Shown: in pieces, positions 52,507 through 61,710 of the stretch
Numbering within the stretch: position 1 is the stretch's first letter
How the letters are laid out: each line of letters starts with the position of its first letter
Assembly (NCBI RefSeq): GCF_017744015.1
Contig: NZ_JAGHRA010000005.1
Span: 164,855 to 228,854 of the forward strand
Source: Paracoccus sp. R12_2
GTDB taxonomy: Bacteria; Pseudomonadota; Alphaproteobacteria; Rhodobacterales; Rhodobacteraceae
Direction: 5' to 3'
DNA length: 64,000 nucleotides
Position numbers and translations under genes: made by a program
The notes under the pieces: generated by a model
The model's database searches: none
What the model saw: only the letters and a program-made list of their open reading frames with translations
What the model was told of the DNA's origin: nothing

Positions 52507-52758
52507 ATGAGCATTATCGTTGCATTGATCGTCGGCGCGATTGCCGGCTGGCTGGCCGGACTATTGGTCAAGGGACACGGGCAGGGGCTTGTCGTCAATA
52601 TCGTCGTCGGCATCCTTGGTGCCGTCATCGCCTCGTTCCTGTTTCCGGCCATCGGGATGGGCATTGGCGCCGAAGGGTCGGTGATCGGCTCGATCGTCTA
52701 TGCGACCCTGGGCGCGGTGATCCTGCTGGTTATCCTGAGCCTTGTGAAGCGCGCCTGA
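52507..52758 (+). CDS. GlsB/YeaQ/YmgE family membrane protein, second copy
   Basis: An 83-residue three-helix membrane protein: IIVALIVGAIAGWLAGLLVK, LVVNIVVGILGAVIASFLF and IGSIVYATLGAVILLVIL. It is a diverged paralogue of the gene at 26545-26799, sharing the GAIAGW and NIxxGIxGA motifs. The start is the ATG at 52507; the frame is open for 70 codons upstream but without conservation. The 297 bases upstream, to the L,D-transpeptidase start, hold no other gene and probably its promoter. Confidence 0.88.
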   Translation: MSIIVALIVGAIAGWLAGLLVKGHGQGLVVNIVVGILGAVIASFLFPAIGMGIGAEGSVIGSIVYATLGAVILLVILSLVKRA

Positions 52759-52871
52759 GACCGGCTTGACCTTTCCGTGCCGCGTCCGGGGCATTGCCTC
52801 GGATGCGTGGCGTGAATACCGTTGCCGGGCGGCGTGATCGACTATGCCGCCTGGCCGCGTGGACTGACGAT

Positions 52872-54512
52872 GTGACGAAAACCAAGACTACTCCAAGCCT
52901 TGCGCTTGCGCCGTTCCGGCATCGCGACTTTCGCGTGTTGTGGAGCGTCACGCTGATCTCGAATTTCGGCGGGCTTGTGCAGGCCGTCGGCGCGGCGTGG
53001 CTGATGACGCAGCTGACGGACAGCGCGACCCTGATCGCGCTGGTGCAGGCGTCGAACACCCTGCCCATCATGTTGCTTGCGATCGGTTCAGGGGCGTTGG
53101 CGGATATCTTTGATCGCAAGACGCTGTTGCTGACCGCGCAATTGATCATGGCCGTAACCTCGGCGTTGCTGGCGGTGGTCGCATGGCAGGGCTGGCTGAC
53201 GCCTTGGCTTCTGTTGACCTTTACCTTCCTGATCGGTGCGGGGCAGGCCCTATACAATCCGCCATGGCAGGCCAGCATGGGCGATCTGGTGCCGCGCGAG
53301 GATCTGCCTGCGGCGGTCACGCTGAATTCCGTGGGTTTCAACCTGATGCGCAGTGTGGGCCCGGCGGCCGGCGGCCTGATCGTCGCCGCCTTCGGGGCCG
53401 CCGCCGCGTTCGTTGTCAATGCGGTCAGCTATCTTCCGCTGCTTGGCGCGTTGCTGCGCTGGCGGCCGAACATCGCGCCCCGCACGGCCCCGCGCGAGGC
53501 GTTCGTCCCGGCGATGGGCGCGGGCCTGCGCTATGTCGCGCTGTCGCCGAACCTGATGCGGGTGATCCTGCGCGGCGCGCTGTTCGGGTTTTCCGCGGTC
53601 GCGGTGCTTGCCCTGTTGCCGCTGGTCGCAAAAAGCCACCCCGAGGGCGGATCGATGCTGTTCGGGGCGTTGCTGGGCTGTTTCGGAATGGGGGCGATCG
53701 TCGGTGCGGTGCTGAACCCGCGGATCAGGTCCAGATACGACAACGAGAACATCGTCCGGCTGGCCTTTGCCGGCTTCGCGCTGGCCGCCATCGTGCTGGG
53801 ACAGACTCGGCTTGTCTGGCTGCAAGGCCTGGCGATGCTGCCCGCCGGGGCGTCATGGGTTCTGGCGTTGTCGCTGTTCAATGTGACCGTGCAATTGTCC
53901 ACGCCGCGCTGGGTCGTGGCGCGGGCGCTGGCATTGTATCAGACCGCGACCTTCGGGGGCATGGCCGCAGGATCCTGGGCCTGGGGTGGCGTTGCCGGTG
54001 CGCACGGGCTGCCGGTTGCGCTGACCATGGCCGGGGTGCTGCTTGCCCTGGGCGCGGTGGTCGGGATCTGGCTGAAGGCGCCCGAGTTCGGCGCCGTGGA
54101 CCTTGATCCGGTCAACCGCTTTCAGGAACCGGCGCTGCGGCTGGATCTGCGCGGCAGGTCAGGGCCGATCATGGTCATGGTCGATTACCGCATCCGGGGC
54201 GAGGACGTGCCCGAATTCCTGCGGCTGATGCGGTTGCGCCGCAATATCCGGCGGCGCGACGGGGCGCGCAACTGGGCCCTGCTGCGCGATCTGGAACATC
54301 CCGAAAACTGGAGCGAAAGCTATCACATCGCGACATGGGACGAATATGTGCGCCACAATCTGCGGCGCACCAAGTCCGACGCCGAAGTGACGGTTGCGCT
54401 GCGGGAACTGCACAGCGGGGAAGGCGATCCGGCGGTGCATCGCATGATCGAACGACACTCGGTCAGCCAGCAGGACGATGTGCCGCTGGTCGGCAAGATC
54501 GAGGTGCCCTGA
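52872..54512 (+). CDS. MFS exporter, EntS-like
   Basis: A 546-residue major facilitator of the MFS_3 (EntS/enterobactin exporter-like) type. It has twelve hydrophobic helices; typical signatures are LAPFRHRDFRVLWSVTLISN, GALADIFDRKTLLLTAQ and NPPWQASMGDLVPREDLPAA. After the membrane domain, a cytoplasmic C-terminal region of about 140 residues (PIMVMVDYRIRGEDVPEFLR, then NWALLRDLEHPENWSESYH) resembles an antibiotic biosynthesis monooxygenase-like ferredoxin fold. The start is GTG at 52872 near the conserved RDFRVLW. Probable efflux of an unknown compound. It is convergent with the LysR gene. Confidence 0.85.
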   Translation: MTKTKTTPSLALAPFRHRDFRVLWSVTLISNFGGLVQAVGAAWLMTQLTDSATLIALVQASNTLPIMLLAIGSGALADIFDRKTLLLTAQLIMAVTSALLAVVAWQGWLTPWLLLTFTFLIGAGQALYNPPWQASMGDLVPREDLPAAVTLNSVGFNLMRSVGPAAGGLIVAAFGAAAAFVVNAVSYLPLLGALLRWRPNIAPRTAPREAFVPAMGAGLRYVALSPNLMRVILRGALFGFSAVAVLALLPLVAKSHPEGGSMLFGALLGCFGMGAIVGAVLNPRIRSRYDNENIVRLAFAGFALAAIVLGQTRLVWLQGLAMLPAGASWVLALSLFNVTVQLSTPRWVVARALALYQTATFGGMAAGSWAWGGVAGAHGLPVALTMAGVLLALGAVVGIWLKAPEFGAVDLDPVNRFQEPALRLDLRGRSGPIMVMVDYRIRGEDVPEFLRLMRLRRNIRRRDGARNWALLRDLEHPENWSESYHIATWDEYVRHNLRRTKSDAEVTVALRELHSGEGDPAVHRMIERHSVSQQDDVPLVGKIEVP

Positions 54513-54898
54513 CACCGCCCGCGCTGTGTTGCGCAACGGGACCGGGCGTTGCCTTGCGGCACAGCGCAACGCCGCGTGGCCCGAAATGCTGTGGGGGTCA
54601 GCAATTTCAGGGTTTTTCGCTGCGCAGAGCGTGCACCAGCCATGCACAGCGCGTGCACAGCCTGTACACCGCTTGCGAACGTTGCCCGAATGTTCACGCG
54701 GGCTGAGCACATTCCCGGCTGCGGCAGGAAGTCTTTGGTGCAGCGCATGATGCCGGCGTCTCACGGGCTGAAGTCTCTTTGTATCGGAGGGGGACCTTCG
54801 ATCTGCAGCGAAGGTCGGGATCAAGCCCACTTTGACCAATGCTGCGAGTGGGATGAACGGCCGTTTATCGAATTTCGTTCGGCTACCGCAGCGTTGCC
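54513..54898. other. 386-bp convergent gap with no gene, imperfect inverted repeat
   Basis: No reading frame here shows family features on either strand. It begins with an imperfect inverted repeat: GCGCTGTG near 54522 and CACAGCGC near 54560 with further pairing inside, the probable end of the MFS transcript. It also holds the phased TGCAC repeats listed separately. From about 54700 on, base composition drifts toward the CTC/GAG-rich usage of the following genes, marking a boundary. Confidence 0.5.
54631..54674. repeat. Four phased 11-bp repeats with TGCAC core
   Basis: Four successive 11-base units start at 54631, 54642, 54653 and 54664: GTGCACCAGCC, ATGCACAGCGC, GTGCACAGCCT and GTACACCGCTT. 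The spacing is exactly 11 bases with no slip, one turn of the helix, so the TGCAC/TACAC cores face one side. They lie between converging genes rather than at a promoter. Confidence 0.7.
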
Positions 54899-55813
54899 TC
54901 AAACATCGGTCCATGAGCTGCGAGCCACGCTAAGAGCGACCCGTCGTTCTGACACGACCTCGCGCAGGAAGCTTGCGACGGCCTGTACCCGGCGAGAGGA
55001 TGCCAGATCGGTTTGCGTCACGAGCCAAATCGGCTGATCGATCCCGAGATCGGCGTCGAGGCAGATCAACCCGCGCGGCTGAGCCAGAAAATGCGGCAAC
55101 ACGGCGAGGCCCAATCCCGAGGCACAGCCGGCCACCTGAGTTGCAAGCGACGTCGTCACGACCGCCGGCGCCCGACCGCGAAGGGCGCGTTCGATCCATT
55201 GCGCGGCGGGAAGGTGGCCGTATCCCTCGGCCCAGGCGATCAGCTCATCCCGCTCAAGGTCCAGTTCGGAACCTCCGGCGCGGCCTTCCATGTACGATTG
55301 CGCGCCATAGAGCCCGTATCCAAGCGTGCCCACGCGCTGCACCGATACATGCCCACGTTCGGGCTTGATCATTCTCAGTGCGATGTCCGCGTCACGGCGG
55401 TGCAGGTTCACGGCGGCGATGTCGGTCGCGATCTCCAGTGTCAGTCGCGGATGGGCGCGGCGCAGGCGTGGCAGCGCGGGCAGGATGAGCGCGGTCGCGA
55501 GGTTCTCGGCCGTGGCAAGGCGAACGGTGCCTGACACTTCTGGCTTTTCTGGCCAGCCGGACTCGAAGGCTCTTGCTGCGGCTTCCATTTCCTCGGCGCG
55601 TTCGATCAGGGCCGCGCCTTCCTCGGTCAGCTGGTAACCCGTGTGGTGCCGTAGAAAGAGCGGGCGTCCCAGACGCGCTTCCAGCCGTTCGACCCGCCGG
55701 GAAACGGTTGCCAGCCCGACAGAGAGCCCCAGCGCCGCGCCGCTGAGCGAGCCCGACCGGGCGACGGCGAGGAACACCGAGACGTCATCCCAAACCAGGC
55801 CCCGCCTTTCCAT
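54899..55813 (-). CDS. LysR-family regulator of the neighbouring aldo-keto reductase
   Basis: A 304-residue LysR-type regulator. The N-terminal helix-turn-helix is in DDVSVFLAVARSGSLSGAAL with VGLATVSRRVERLEARLGR, and the effector domain follows, with GLAVLPHFLAQPRG late. The ATG at 55813 gives the normal N-terminus (ERRGLVWDDVSVFLAVAR); the frame continues upstream without conservation. It is divergent from the aldo-keto reductase by 89 bases, a common horizontally transferred pair. Leu codons are often CTC, unlike the backbone. Confidence 0.88.
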   Translation of the reverse strand: MERRGLVWDDVSVFLAVARSGSLSGAALGLSVGLATVSRRVERLEARLGRPLFLRHHTGYQLTEEGAALIERAEEMEAAARAFESGWPEKPEVSGTVRLATAENLATALILPALPRLRRAHPRLTLEIATDIAAVNLHRRDADIALRMIKPERGHVSVQRVGTLGYGLYGAQSYMEGRAGGSELDLERDELIAWAEGYGHLPAAQWIERALRGRAPAVVTTSLATQVAGCASGLGLAVLPHFLAQPRGLICLDADLGIDQPIWLVTQTDLASSRRVQAVASFLREVVSERRVALSVARSSWTDV

Positions 55814-55843
55814 AATCGGAATCCCCGTTTCCGTTTCCGGCCA

Positions 55844-55863
55844 TTTCCTGACGCCATCGGAAA
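55844..55863. promoter_or_regulatory. Candidate LysR operator before the aldo-keto reductase
   Basis: An inverted repeat, TTTCC-N10-GGAAA, lies at 55844-55848 and 55859-55863 in the divergent gap. TTTCC recurs at 55872-55876 and in the 55827-55838 stretch. It fits a LysR-binding dyad by size and place. Confidence 0.4.
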
Positions 55864-55902
55864 TGCCACTTTCCTGTCGACTGCACAAGACAGGAGAGAG
55901 AC

Positions 55903-56883
<981 letters not shown>

Positions 56884-56938
56884 GTGACGCATCCGGTCGC
56901 CTGTCTCGCGCGCTTTCGTTCAGCCGCTATTCAGGACA

Positions 56939-57245
56939 TCAGTGTCCGTGATTGCTCTCGACAATGTTCGCCATGCGATACTGCACCATGTCCGGCAGCG
57001 AGGTCGGAACGACGAGCTTGTCCGGATCGCCGTCGCCAACCTGCACCAGCATCACCATGCCCATGGTGTAGTGCGGGCTGCATTTGATGCCGTAGAAGCC
57101 CGGTGCCTCGAACGTCAAGGAAGTCCGGCTCGTAGACCATGCTTCTGCTGTCGCCCCGGTTCAGCATCCTGACCTCGTAGGTGTCGGACAGCGCAAGGCC
57201 AGGAATCAGGGCCAGAACAGTTGCGGTCAAGAGGGTCGGCCGCAT
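56939..57245 (-). pseudogene. Pseudoazurin remnant with internal deletion
   Basis: A broken copper-protein gene. The start at 57245 gives a signal peptide (RPTLLTATVLALIPGLALS) and the pseudoazurin N-terminus [20 protein letters not shown]. The reading frame then jumps: the C-terminal part continues in a second frame as [20 protein letters not shown] with the copper-binding Cys, His and Met, then [20 protein letters not shown] before a TGA at 56939. About 45 codons between them, which would hold the first copper His, are gone and the frame is shifted. It was probably an electron carrier for denitrification enzymes. Confidence 0.8.
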
Positions 57246-57262
57246 GGTCAGTCTCCGTGTTA

Positions 57263-58024
57263 TCAACATGGGTGAAAGCGCATGACGCGGCTGTCGTCCT
57301 GCGGGTCGATCAGCGCGCTGGCGCGGACACCGAAGACGCGCGCGAGAAGCGCCGGGTCGAGGATCTCGGCGGGTGGCCCAAGCGCCTGCAGTCGACCATC
57401 CTGCAGCACGGCCAGCCTGTCGCAGCGCATCGCCTGATTCAGATCGTGCAGCGCGATCACGATCGAGACGCCGAGGCTGCCGACCAGATCGAGGATCGCC
57501 AATTGGTGCCGGATGTCGAGATGGTTGGTCGGCTCGTCGAGCAGCAGGATTTGCGGATCCTGCGCCAGGGCGCGGGCGATATGGACCCGCTGACGCTCGC
57601 CGCCCGACAGGGTGGACCAGTCGCGATTGGCCAGATGGGCCAGATCGACGCGACGGATGGCGCGGTCGACATGGGCGTCATCCTCGTCGGACCACGGGCT
57701 CAGCGCGTCGAGCCAAGGCGTGCGACCAAGGGCGACCGCATCGCGGACGGTGATGCGGTCTGATGTCTCGGCGCTTTGCGCGACGAGGGCGATCTGCCGG
57801 GCGATCTGGCGCTGCGGCATAGCTGCCATCGGCTGGCCGTCCAATCGCACAAGGCCCCGGTCGGGCCGCACCAGCCCCGCCAGGAGCCGCAGAAGTGTCG
57901 ATTTTCCCGAGCCGTTTGGGCCAACGAGCCCCAGAACCTCGCCGCGTGCAACGGTCAGGCTGACGCCTTCCAGCAGGTGGCGGTCGCGCACGCGGCGGCC
58001 GACGTCGTGGACATCCAGCATCAT
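57263..58024 (-). CDS. Vitamin B12-type ABC transporter ATP-binding protein
   Basis: A 253-residue ATPase of the FecE/BtuD/HmuV group. Walker A is GPNGSGKS at 35-42, the signature motif is LSGGERQR, Walker B is ILLLDEPTNHLD and the switch His is in ALHDLNQAMR. It overlaps the permease gene by four bases and is the last gene of a binding protein, permease and ATPase operon under a cobalamin riboswitch. That places it in corrinoid uptake rather than iron-siderophore import, an inference from the riboswitch. Confidence 0.9.
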   Translation of the reverse strand: MMLDVHDVGRRVRDRHLLEGVSLTVARGEVLGLVGPNGSGKSTLLRLLAGLVRPDRGLVRLDGQPMAAMPQRQIARQIALVAQSAETSDRITVRDAVALGRTPWLDALSPWSDEDDAHVDRAIRRVDLAHLANRDWSTLSGGERQRVHIARALAQDPQILLLDEPTNHLDIRHQLAILDLVGSLGVSIVIALHDLNQAMRCDRLAVLQDGRLQALGPPAEILDPALLARVFGVRASALIDPQDDSRVMRFHPC

Positions 58025-59076
58025 GGCGCGGACCTTGCGCGGATCAGGATGATGGCGAAGGCCGGTGCGCCGACAAGGGCCGTCACCACGCCGATCGGCA
58101 GGGTCTGGCCCGGCACCAGCATCCGCGCGATCACGTCGGCGGCGATCAGGAACACCATCCCGATCAGCGCCGAGACCGGCACGAGGCGAACATGCCGGCT
58201 GCCGACCAGGAACCGCGCCGCGTGAGGCACCACCAGACCTACGAAGCCGATGGCCCCGGTGATCGAGACCAGCACCGCCGTCGCCGCCGCCGTCGCGAGG
58301 ATCAAGACACCCTGCACCCGCCGCACCGGCACGCCAAGCGAAGCCGCAGACTCCGTGCCGAAGGTGAAGGCGTCGAGTGCCCGGACATGCCACAGCGCCG
58401 CACCAACGGCGATAAGCACGGCGGCGACCGCCAGCCACACATCGTCCCACCGCACGCCCGAAAGATTACCCAGCAGCCAGAACATGATGCCCCGCGCCTG
58501 CTCGGCGCTGGCCGAGCGCGCGATGATGAAGCTGGTCAGCGCATTGAAAAGCTGCGAGCCCGCGATGCCGGCCAGCACGATCTGCGCCGCCCCCCGCGCA
58601 GTCGGGCCGCCGCCAGATAGCCGCGCAAGTCCCACGACCAGCGCGAAGGCCGCCAGCGCCCCCACCAGCGCCCCCGCAGACATCGGCAGGAAGGCTGCGC
58701 CCAGCCCGGCCACCGCGACCAGCACCGCCCCTGTCGAGGCACCGGCCGAGATACCCAGCAGGAATGGATCGGCCAGCGCATTGCGCAGCAGCGTCTGCAG
58801 GACAAGCCCCGAGATCGCCAGCCCCGCACCGCAGGCCCCGGCCACCAATGCGCGTGGCAGCCGGTAGGACCAGACGATCCCCTGATCGATGGGGTCCACG
58901 GCATAACCGGCCCCCCAGAGCTGGTTGGCCAGCGCCTGCCAGACCGTGACGGCGGGGATCGGTGTCTCGCCCAATGCTGCGCCGATGAGGGGCGCCGCCA
59001 CGATAAGCACCGCTGCCCAGACCCAGACCGGCACCCGTGGCCGCCGGATCGCGGCCACATCGACAATGCCGGTCAC
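58021..59076 (-). CDS. FecCD/BtuC-type ABC transporter permease
   Basis: A 351-residue membrane permease with about ten helices. The BtuC/FecCD motifs are present: LPRALVAGACGAGLAISGLV, then GISAGASTGAVLVAV, the coupling segment GVPVRRVQGVLILATAAATA, and ITGAIGFVGLVVPHAARFLV. It starts with a four-base overlap with the binding protein and ends with one on the ATPase. With the cobalamin riboswitch upstream it should carry corrinoids through the inner membrane. Confidence 0.92.
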   Translation of the reverse strand: MTGIVDVAAIRRPRVPVWVWAAVLIVAAPLIGAALGETPIPAVTVWQALANQLWGAGYAVDPIDQGIVWSYRLPRALVAGACGAGLAISGLVLQTLLRNALADPFLLGISAGASTGAVLVAVAGLGAAFLPMSAGALVGALAAFALVVGLARLSGGGPTARGAAQIVLAGIAGSQLFNALTSFIIARSASAEQARGIMFWLLGNLSGVRWDDVWLAVAAVLIAVGAALWHVRALDAFTFGTESAASLGVPVRRVQGVLILATAAATAVLVSITGAIGFVGLVVPHAARFLVGSRHVRLVPVSALIGMVFLIAADVIARMLVPGQTLPIGVVTALVGAPAFAIILIRARSAP

Positions 59077-60074
59077 TTCGACAGCCTGTCCATGCCCTCG
59101 GCCAGAACCTCGAGCCCGTCGATCAGGCGAATGCTGGCATGCATCGCCTCGGCGTCGAGGATCACGATGCGGTCCTGCTTGACGGCTGTCATCTGGCTGG
59201 TCACCGGGTCGGACTTGAGGAAGCGCAGCTTCTCGTCGTAGTCGTCAGCCGGAAAGCGGCGGCGGTCCATTCGCGCGATCACGATGACGGACGGGTCGGC
59301 GCGCGCTATTGTCTCCCATCCCACGGTCGGCCATTCCTCGTCCGAGGTGACGACGTTGCGCAGGCCAAGCCGCTCCAGCATCCAGGCGGGAATCCCCATC
59401 GCGCCGGCCATGTAGGGATCAAGTTCCAGATCGGCAGACGAGAACCAGACCGCAGCCGAGGCATCCGGCAGGTTCATCGCCGCCGCACGTTCGACCACGG
59501 CGGTCTCTCGGGCCTTGAGGTCGGCGATCAGCGCGTCGCCGGCATCCTGCGCGTCCATCACCTGGGCCATCTGGTCGATGCTGTCCCACACGGTCTGGAT
59601 GTCGAAGGGCGCAAGGCGGGTGCCGTCCGCGCCGACGAGGTTGTCCTTGCTCTCGCAATCGGCGGGCATGACATAGGCCGGGATCCCCAGATCGGCGAAC
59701 TGCTCGCGCGTGCCGACGGCGCCCTGTTCGCCGATCATCCATTCAAACATCGTCGGCACGAAACCGGGGCGCTTGGCGACCACCGCCTCGAAGCTGGGCA
59801 TGTTGTCGCTGATCCGTTCGACGCGCTCGTTTTCGTCCTCATAATCGGGCAGCACGGCATTGAACCACAAGGCAGTCCCCGCCAGGCGGTCAGCCTGACC
59901 CAAGGCATAGAGGATCTCGGTCGTCGCCTGCCCGATCGAGACGACGTTATCGGGGCGCGCGGAAAAGGTCAGCGTGTGCCCGCAGTTGTCGATGGTCAGG
60001 GGATACTCTGTCGGCGCGGCCATTGCTGCGGGCGCTGCCATCGCAAAAAGCGCGGTCAAGGTGATACGATTCAT
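59073..60074 (-). CDS. Corrinoid-type ABC transporter substrate-binding protein
   Basis: A 333-residue periplasmic binding protein (FecB/BtuF class III fold). The signal peptide is NRITLTALFAMAAPAAMA. The two lobes are present, with DNVVSIGQATTEILYALGQ, RPGFVPTMFEWMIGEQGAVG and VGWETIARADPSVIVIARMD. It is the first gene of the transporter operon, 166 bases downstream of a cobalamin riboswitch. Ligand is inferred as cobalamin or cobinamide from that switch. Confidence 0.9.
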   Translation of the reverse strand: MNRITLTALFAMAAPAAMAAPTEYPLTIDNCGHTLTFSARPDNVVSIGQATTEILYALGQADRLAGTALWFNAVLPDYEDENERVERISDNMPSFEAVVAKRPGFVPTMFEWMIGEQGAVGTREQFADLGIPAYVMPADCESKDNLVGADGTRLAPFDIQTVWDSIDQMAQVMDAQDAGDALIADLKARETAVVERAAAMNLPDASAAVWFSSADLELDPYMAGAMGIPAWMLERLGLRNVVTSDEEWPTVGWETIARADPSVIVIARMDRRRFPADDYDEKLRFLKSDPVTSQMTAVKQDRIVILDAEAMHASIRLIDGLEVLAEGMDRLSK

Positions 60075-60239
60075 GGTCGTCCTTCATCATGCGAAGAACG
60101 GGGCAGAAGAAGGCGCATCGGCAGGGCAAAGGTCTGGCCTTTGGCTCTGCCGCATCTAGCGGTCAGGCTTGATCGCTGCCGGTTCGCGGCACATGCGGTC
60201 TTTCTCCGGGGCACCCCGCCCGGGTTGGTTTCGATCATG

Positions 60240-60410
60240 ATGGCAGGTCTCCTGACTTGCGGATCGTGGCCTTCCCCGCCTTCCCGGCGCAGTTGCGCCA
60301 GTGGCATCTTGGGGTCGGCTCACCGCTTACAGTTGCGGGGGCAGTCGTGGATTTGGCGCCTGATGGCTACACCGCACCACGTTCCCTTTTCACCCGGTTT
60401 GGCGTGGCCG
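60240..60410 (-). ncRNA. Cobalamin (AdoCbl) riboswitch
   Basis: On the minus strand this segment carries the full set of cobalamin riboswitch landmarks in order: AAAAGGGAACGTGGTGCGGTG near the 5' end, AATCCACGACTGCCCCCGC then AACTGTAAGCGGTGAGCC, GCCACTGG, CGGGAAGGCGGGGAAGGCC, and the B12 box AAGTCAGGAGACCTGCC at 60244-60260. The binding-protein start lies 166 bases downstream. In between is an imperfect hairpin (about 60118-60149) that could be the expression platform. Coenzyme B12 binding should shut down the importer. Confidence 0.95.
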
Positions 60411-60926
60411 TCCCAGGAACCATCGTGGACAGTCATGGTGGGAATCGGTGAGCAGGTCAACTGGCACACGACAAGACGATCAATGCCGAATTTCGAGAAC
60501 ACGCATTCAAGCCTGCAGAAACGAACTGCTGAGAAGCTTGTGCCACGAATCCGTCTTGGTGCTTTCCGCATCTATTCCTGGATGTTCGCGACATCCGAGT
60601 GCGGCACTTGCATTGATACGCAGACGATGAACACTCTGCATCCCAAACCAGATCCAGTTGTCGATCTGGTTAGGCAATGCAGCCGCGGCGAGCGGCCGCT
60701 TCGACCCGCAGTGGGGTCGCCCAGGCGCTCCGCATCCAATGCAGATCCATGCTCAATTCCCGCTTGACGAAAGGCCCAGTTATCCGCTTTGTCAGGGCTG
60801 GTTCATGCTGCCAGCCGCTCGCGCCCAGACGGCAAGGTGAAAGCATCGCGGACGTATCACACAAGCCCCCGTCCAGTGACTATCGGCAATGCGAGCACCG
60901 TGTGCGTTCACCGGCAGGAGAGTGTG
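60411..60926. other. 516-bp region without a gene
   Basis: No frame on either strand shows family features. It should contain the promoter of the riboswitch-controlled operon on its left and the promoter of the glyoxalase gene on its right. It also holds the left copy of a 39-40 bp direct repeat at 60706-60744. Base composition is lower in GC than the backbone. Confidence 0.45.
60706..60744. repeat. Imperfect direct repeat flanking the glyoxalase gene, left copy
   Basis: Matches 61516-61555 with six substitutions and one single-base indel, at an offset of 810 bases. The best-conserved core is the 22 bases at 60718-60739, CGCCCAGGCG-C/T-TCCGCATC-C/T-A. It may mark the edge of a mobile unit or a decayed insertion. 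Confidence 0.6.
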
Positions 60927-61466
60927 ATGGCAAGCACCGATCAAGCGAAATCCATGGCGAGGCAGCTTCGTGCGGCCCTTTCTTCAGACGGGATGGACAT
61001 CTCCCACTCCCGGTCTCTCGAACTTGTCGCGACGGCCCTGGGCCACGCTGACTGGAATTCCGCTTGTGCGAAGCTGGACCAGAGGCGTGCATCTCCAGGC
61101 GAGGTGCGCTTCAATCGTTGTAGCCCAATTCTACGCATATTCGACGAAATGAAGGCGAGGGAGTTCTACTGCGGTTTTCTGGGTTTTCAGGTGGTGTTTG
61201 AACACCGCTTTTCCGAGGGAATGCCGCTCTACCTCGGGCTGGAACGATCTGACCTGAGTTTGCATCTGTCCGAACACCATGGAGATGCCAGCCCCGGGGC
61301 AAACGTTTTTGTGACAGCCACCAACATCCGTGAATTTCATCGAGAGCTTTCAGAGAAAAGATATTCCTATAACCGCCCCGGCTTAGAGGATCTGCCATGG
61401 GGGATGCAGATGCAGGTGACCGACCCGTTCGGTAACCGCATCCGTTTCTGTCAGCAGAGCGAGTAG
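60927..61466 (+). CDS. Glyoxalase superfamily (VOC) protein with N-terminal extension
   Basis: A 179-residue protein. The N-terminal 60 residues (ASTDQAKSMARQLRAALSSD, then HADWNSACAKLD) are a helical glyoxalase-related segment seen in glyoxalase superfamily proteins. A single VOC domain follows: RCSPILRIFDEMKAREFYCG, DLSLHLSEHHGD with the metal His/Glu and QVTDPFGNRIRFCQ. VOC proteins of this type bind bleomycin-like drugs or act on small molecules. The ATG at 60927 follows AGGAG. It sits alone between two imperfect direct repeats. Confidence 0.82.
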   Translation: MASTDQAKSMARQLRAALSSDGMDISHSRSLELVATALGHADWNSACAKLDQRRASPGEVRFNRCSPILRIFDEMKAREFYCGFLGFQVVFEHRFSEGMPLYLGLERSDLSLHLSEHHGDASPGANVFVTATNIREFHRELSEKRYSYNRPGLEDLPWGMQMQVTDPFGNRIRFCQQSE

Positions 61467-61515
61467 TTTTTTGTCAGGACGGTAAAGCGGCCCCTGAACT
61501 GGATGACCGCGTTGT

Positions 61516-61555
61516 CCGCAGCGGCGACGCCCAGGCGTTCCGCATCTAACGGCAG
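61516..61555. repeat. Imperfect direct repeat flanking the glyoxalase gene, right copy
   Basis: The right copy of the 60706-60744 repeat, just after the glyoxalase stop. The 244 bases from that stop to the LtrA start hold no gene apart from this repeat and the likely LtrA promoter. Confidence 0.6.
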
Positions 61556-61710
61556 CTAAGAGCCTTACCATGTCGCTGTCCGGCATCGCAGCGAATGTCT
61601 AAATCAGGGATTCCGAAACGTTGACACAGACCCGCACACATAGGACTGCCGGTATTGTGGCCTAGCTCCGCATCTGTCAAAAATATCTGATCATTCAGGA
61701 GGATATTCAT

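Noticed and set aside
54549..55037. A plus-strand frame in the gap before the LysR gene
   Set aside because: It runs into the antisense of LysR, and the Cys/Ala/Met/Thr pattern comes from the 11-bp repeats.
60658..60840. A possible small gene upstream of the glyoxalase
   Set aside because: Sixty residues with no ribosome-binding site or conserved pattern, overlapping one of the direct repeats.
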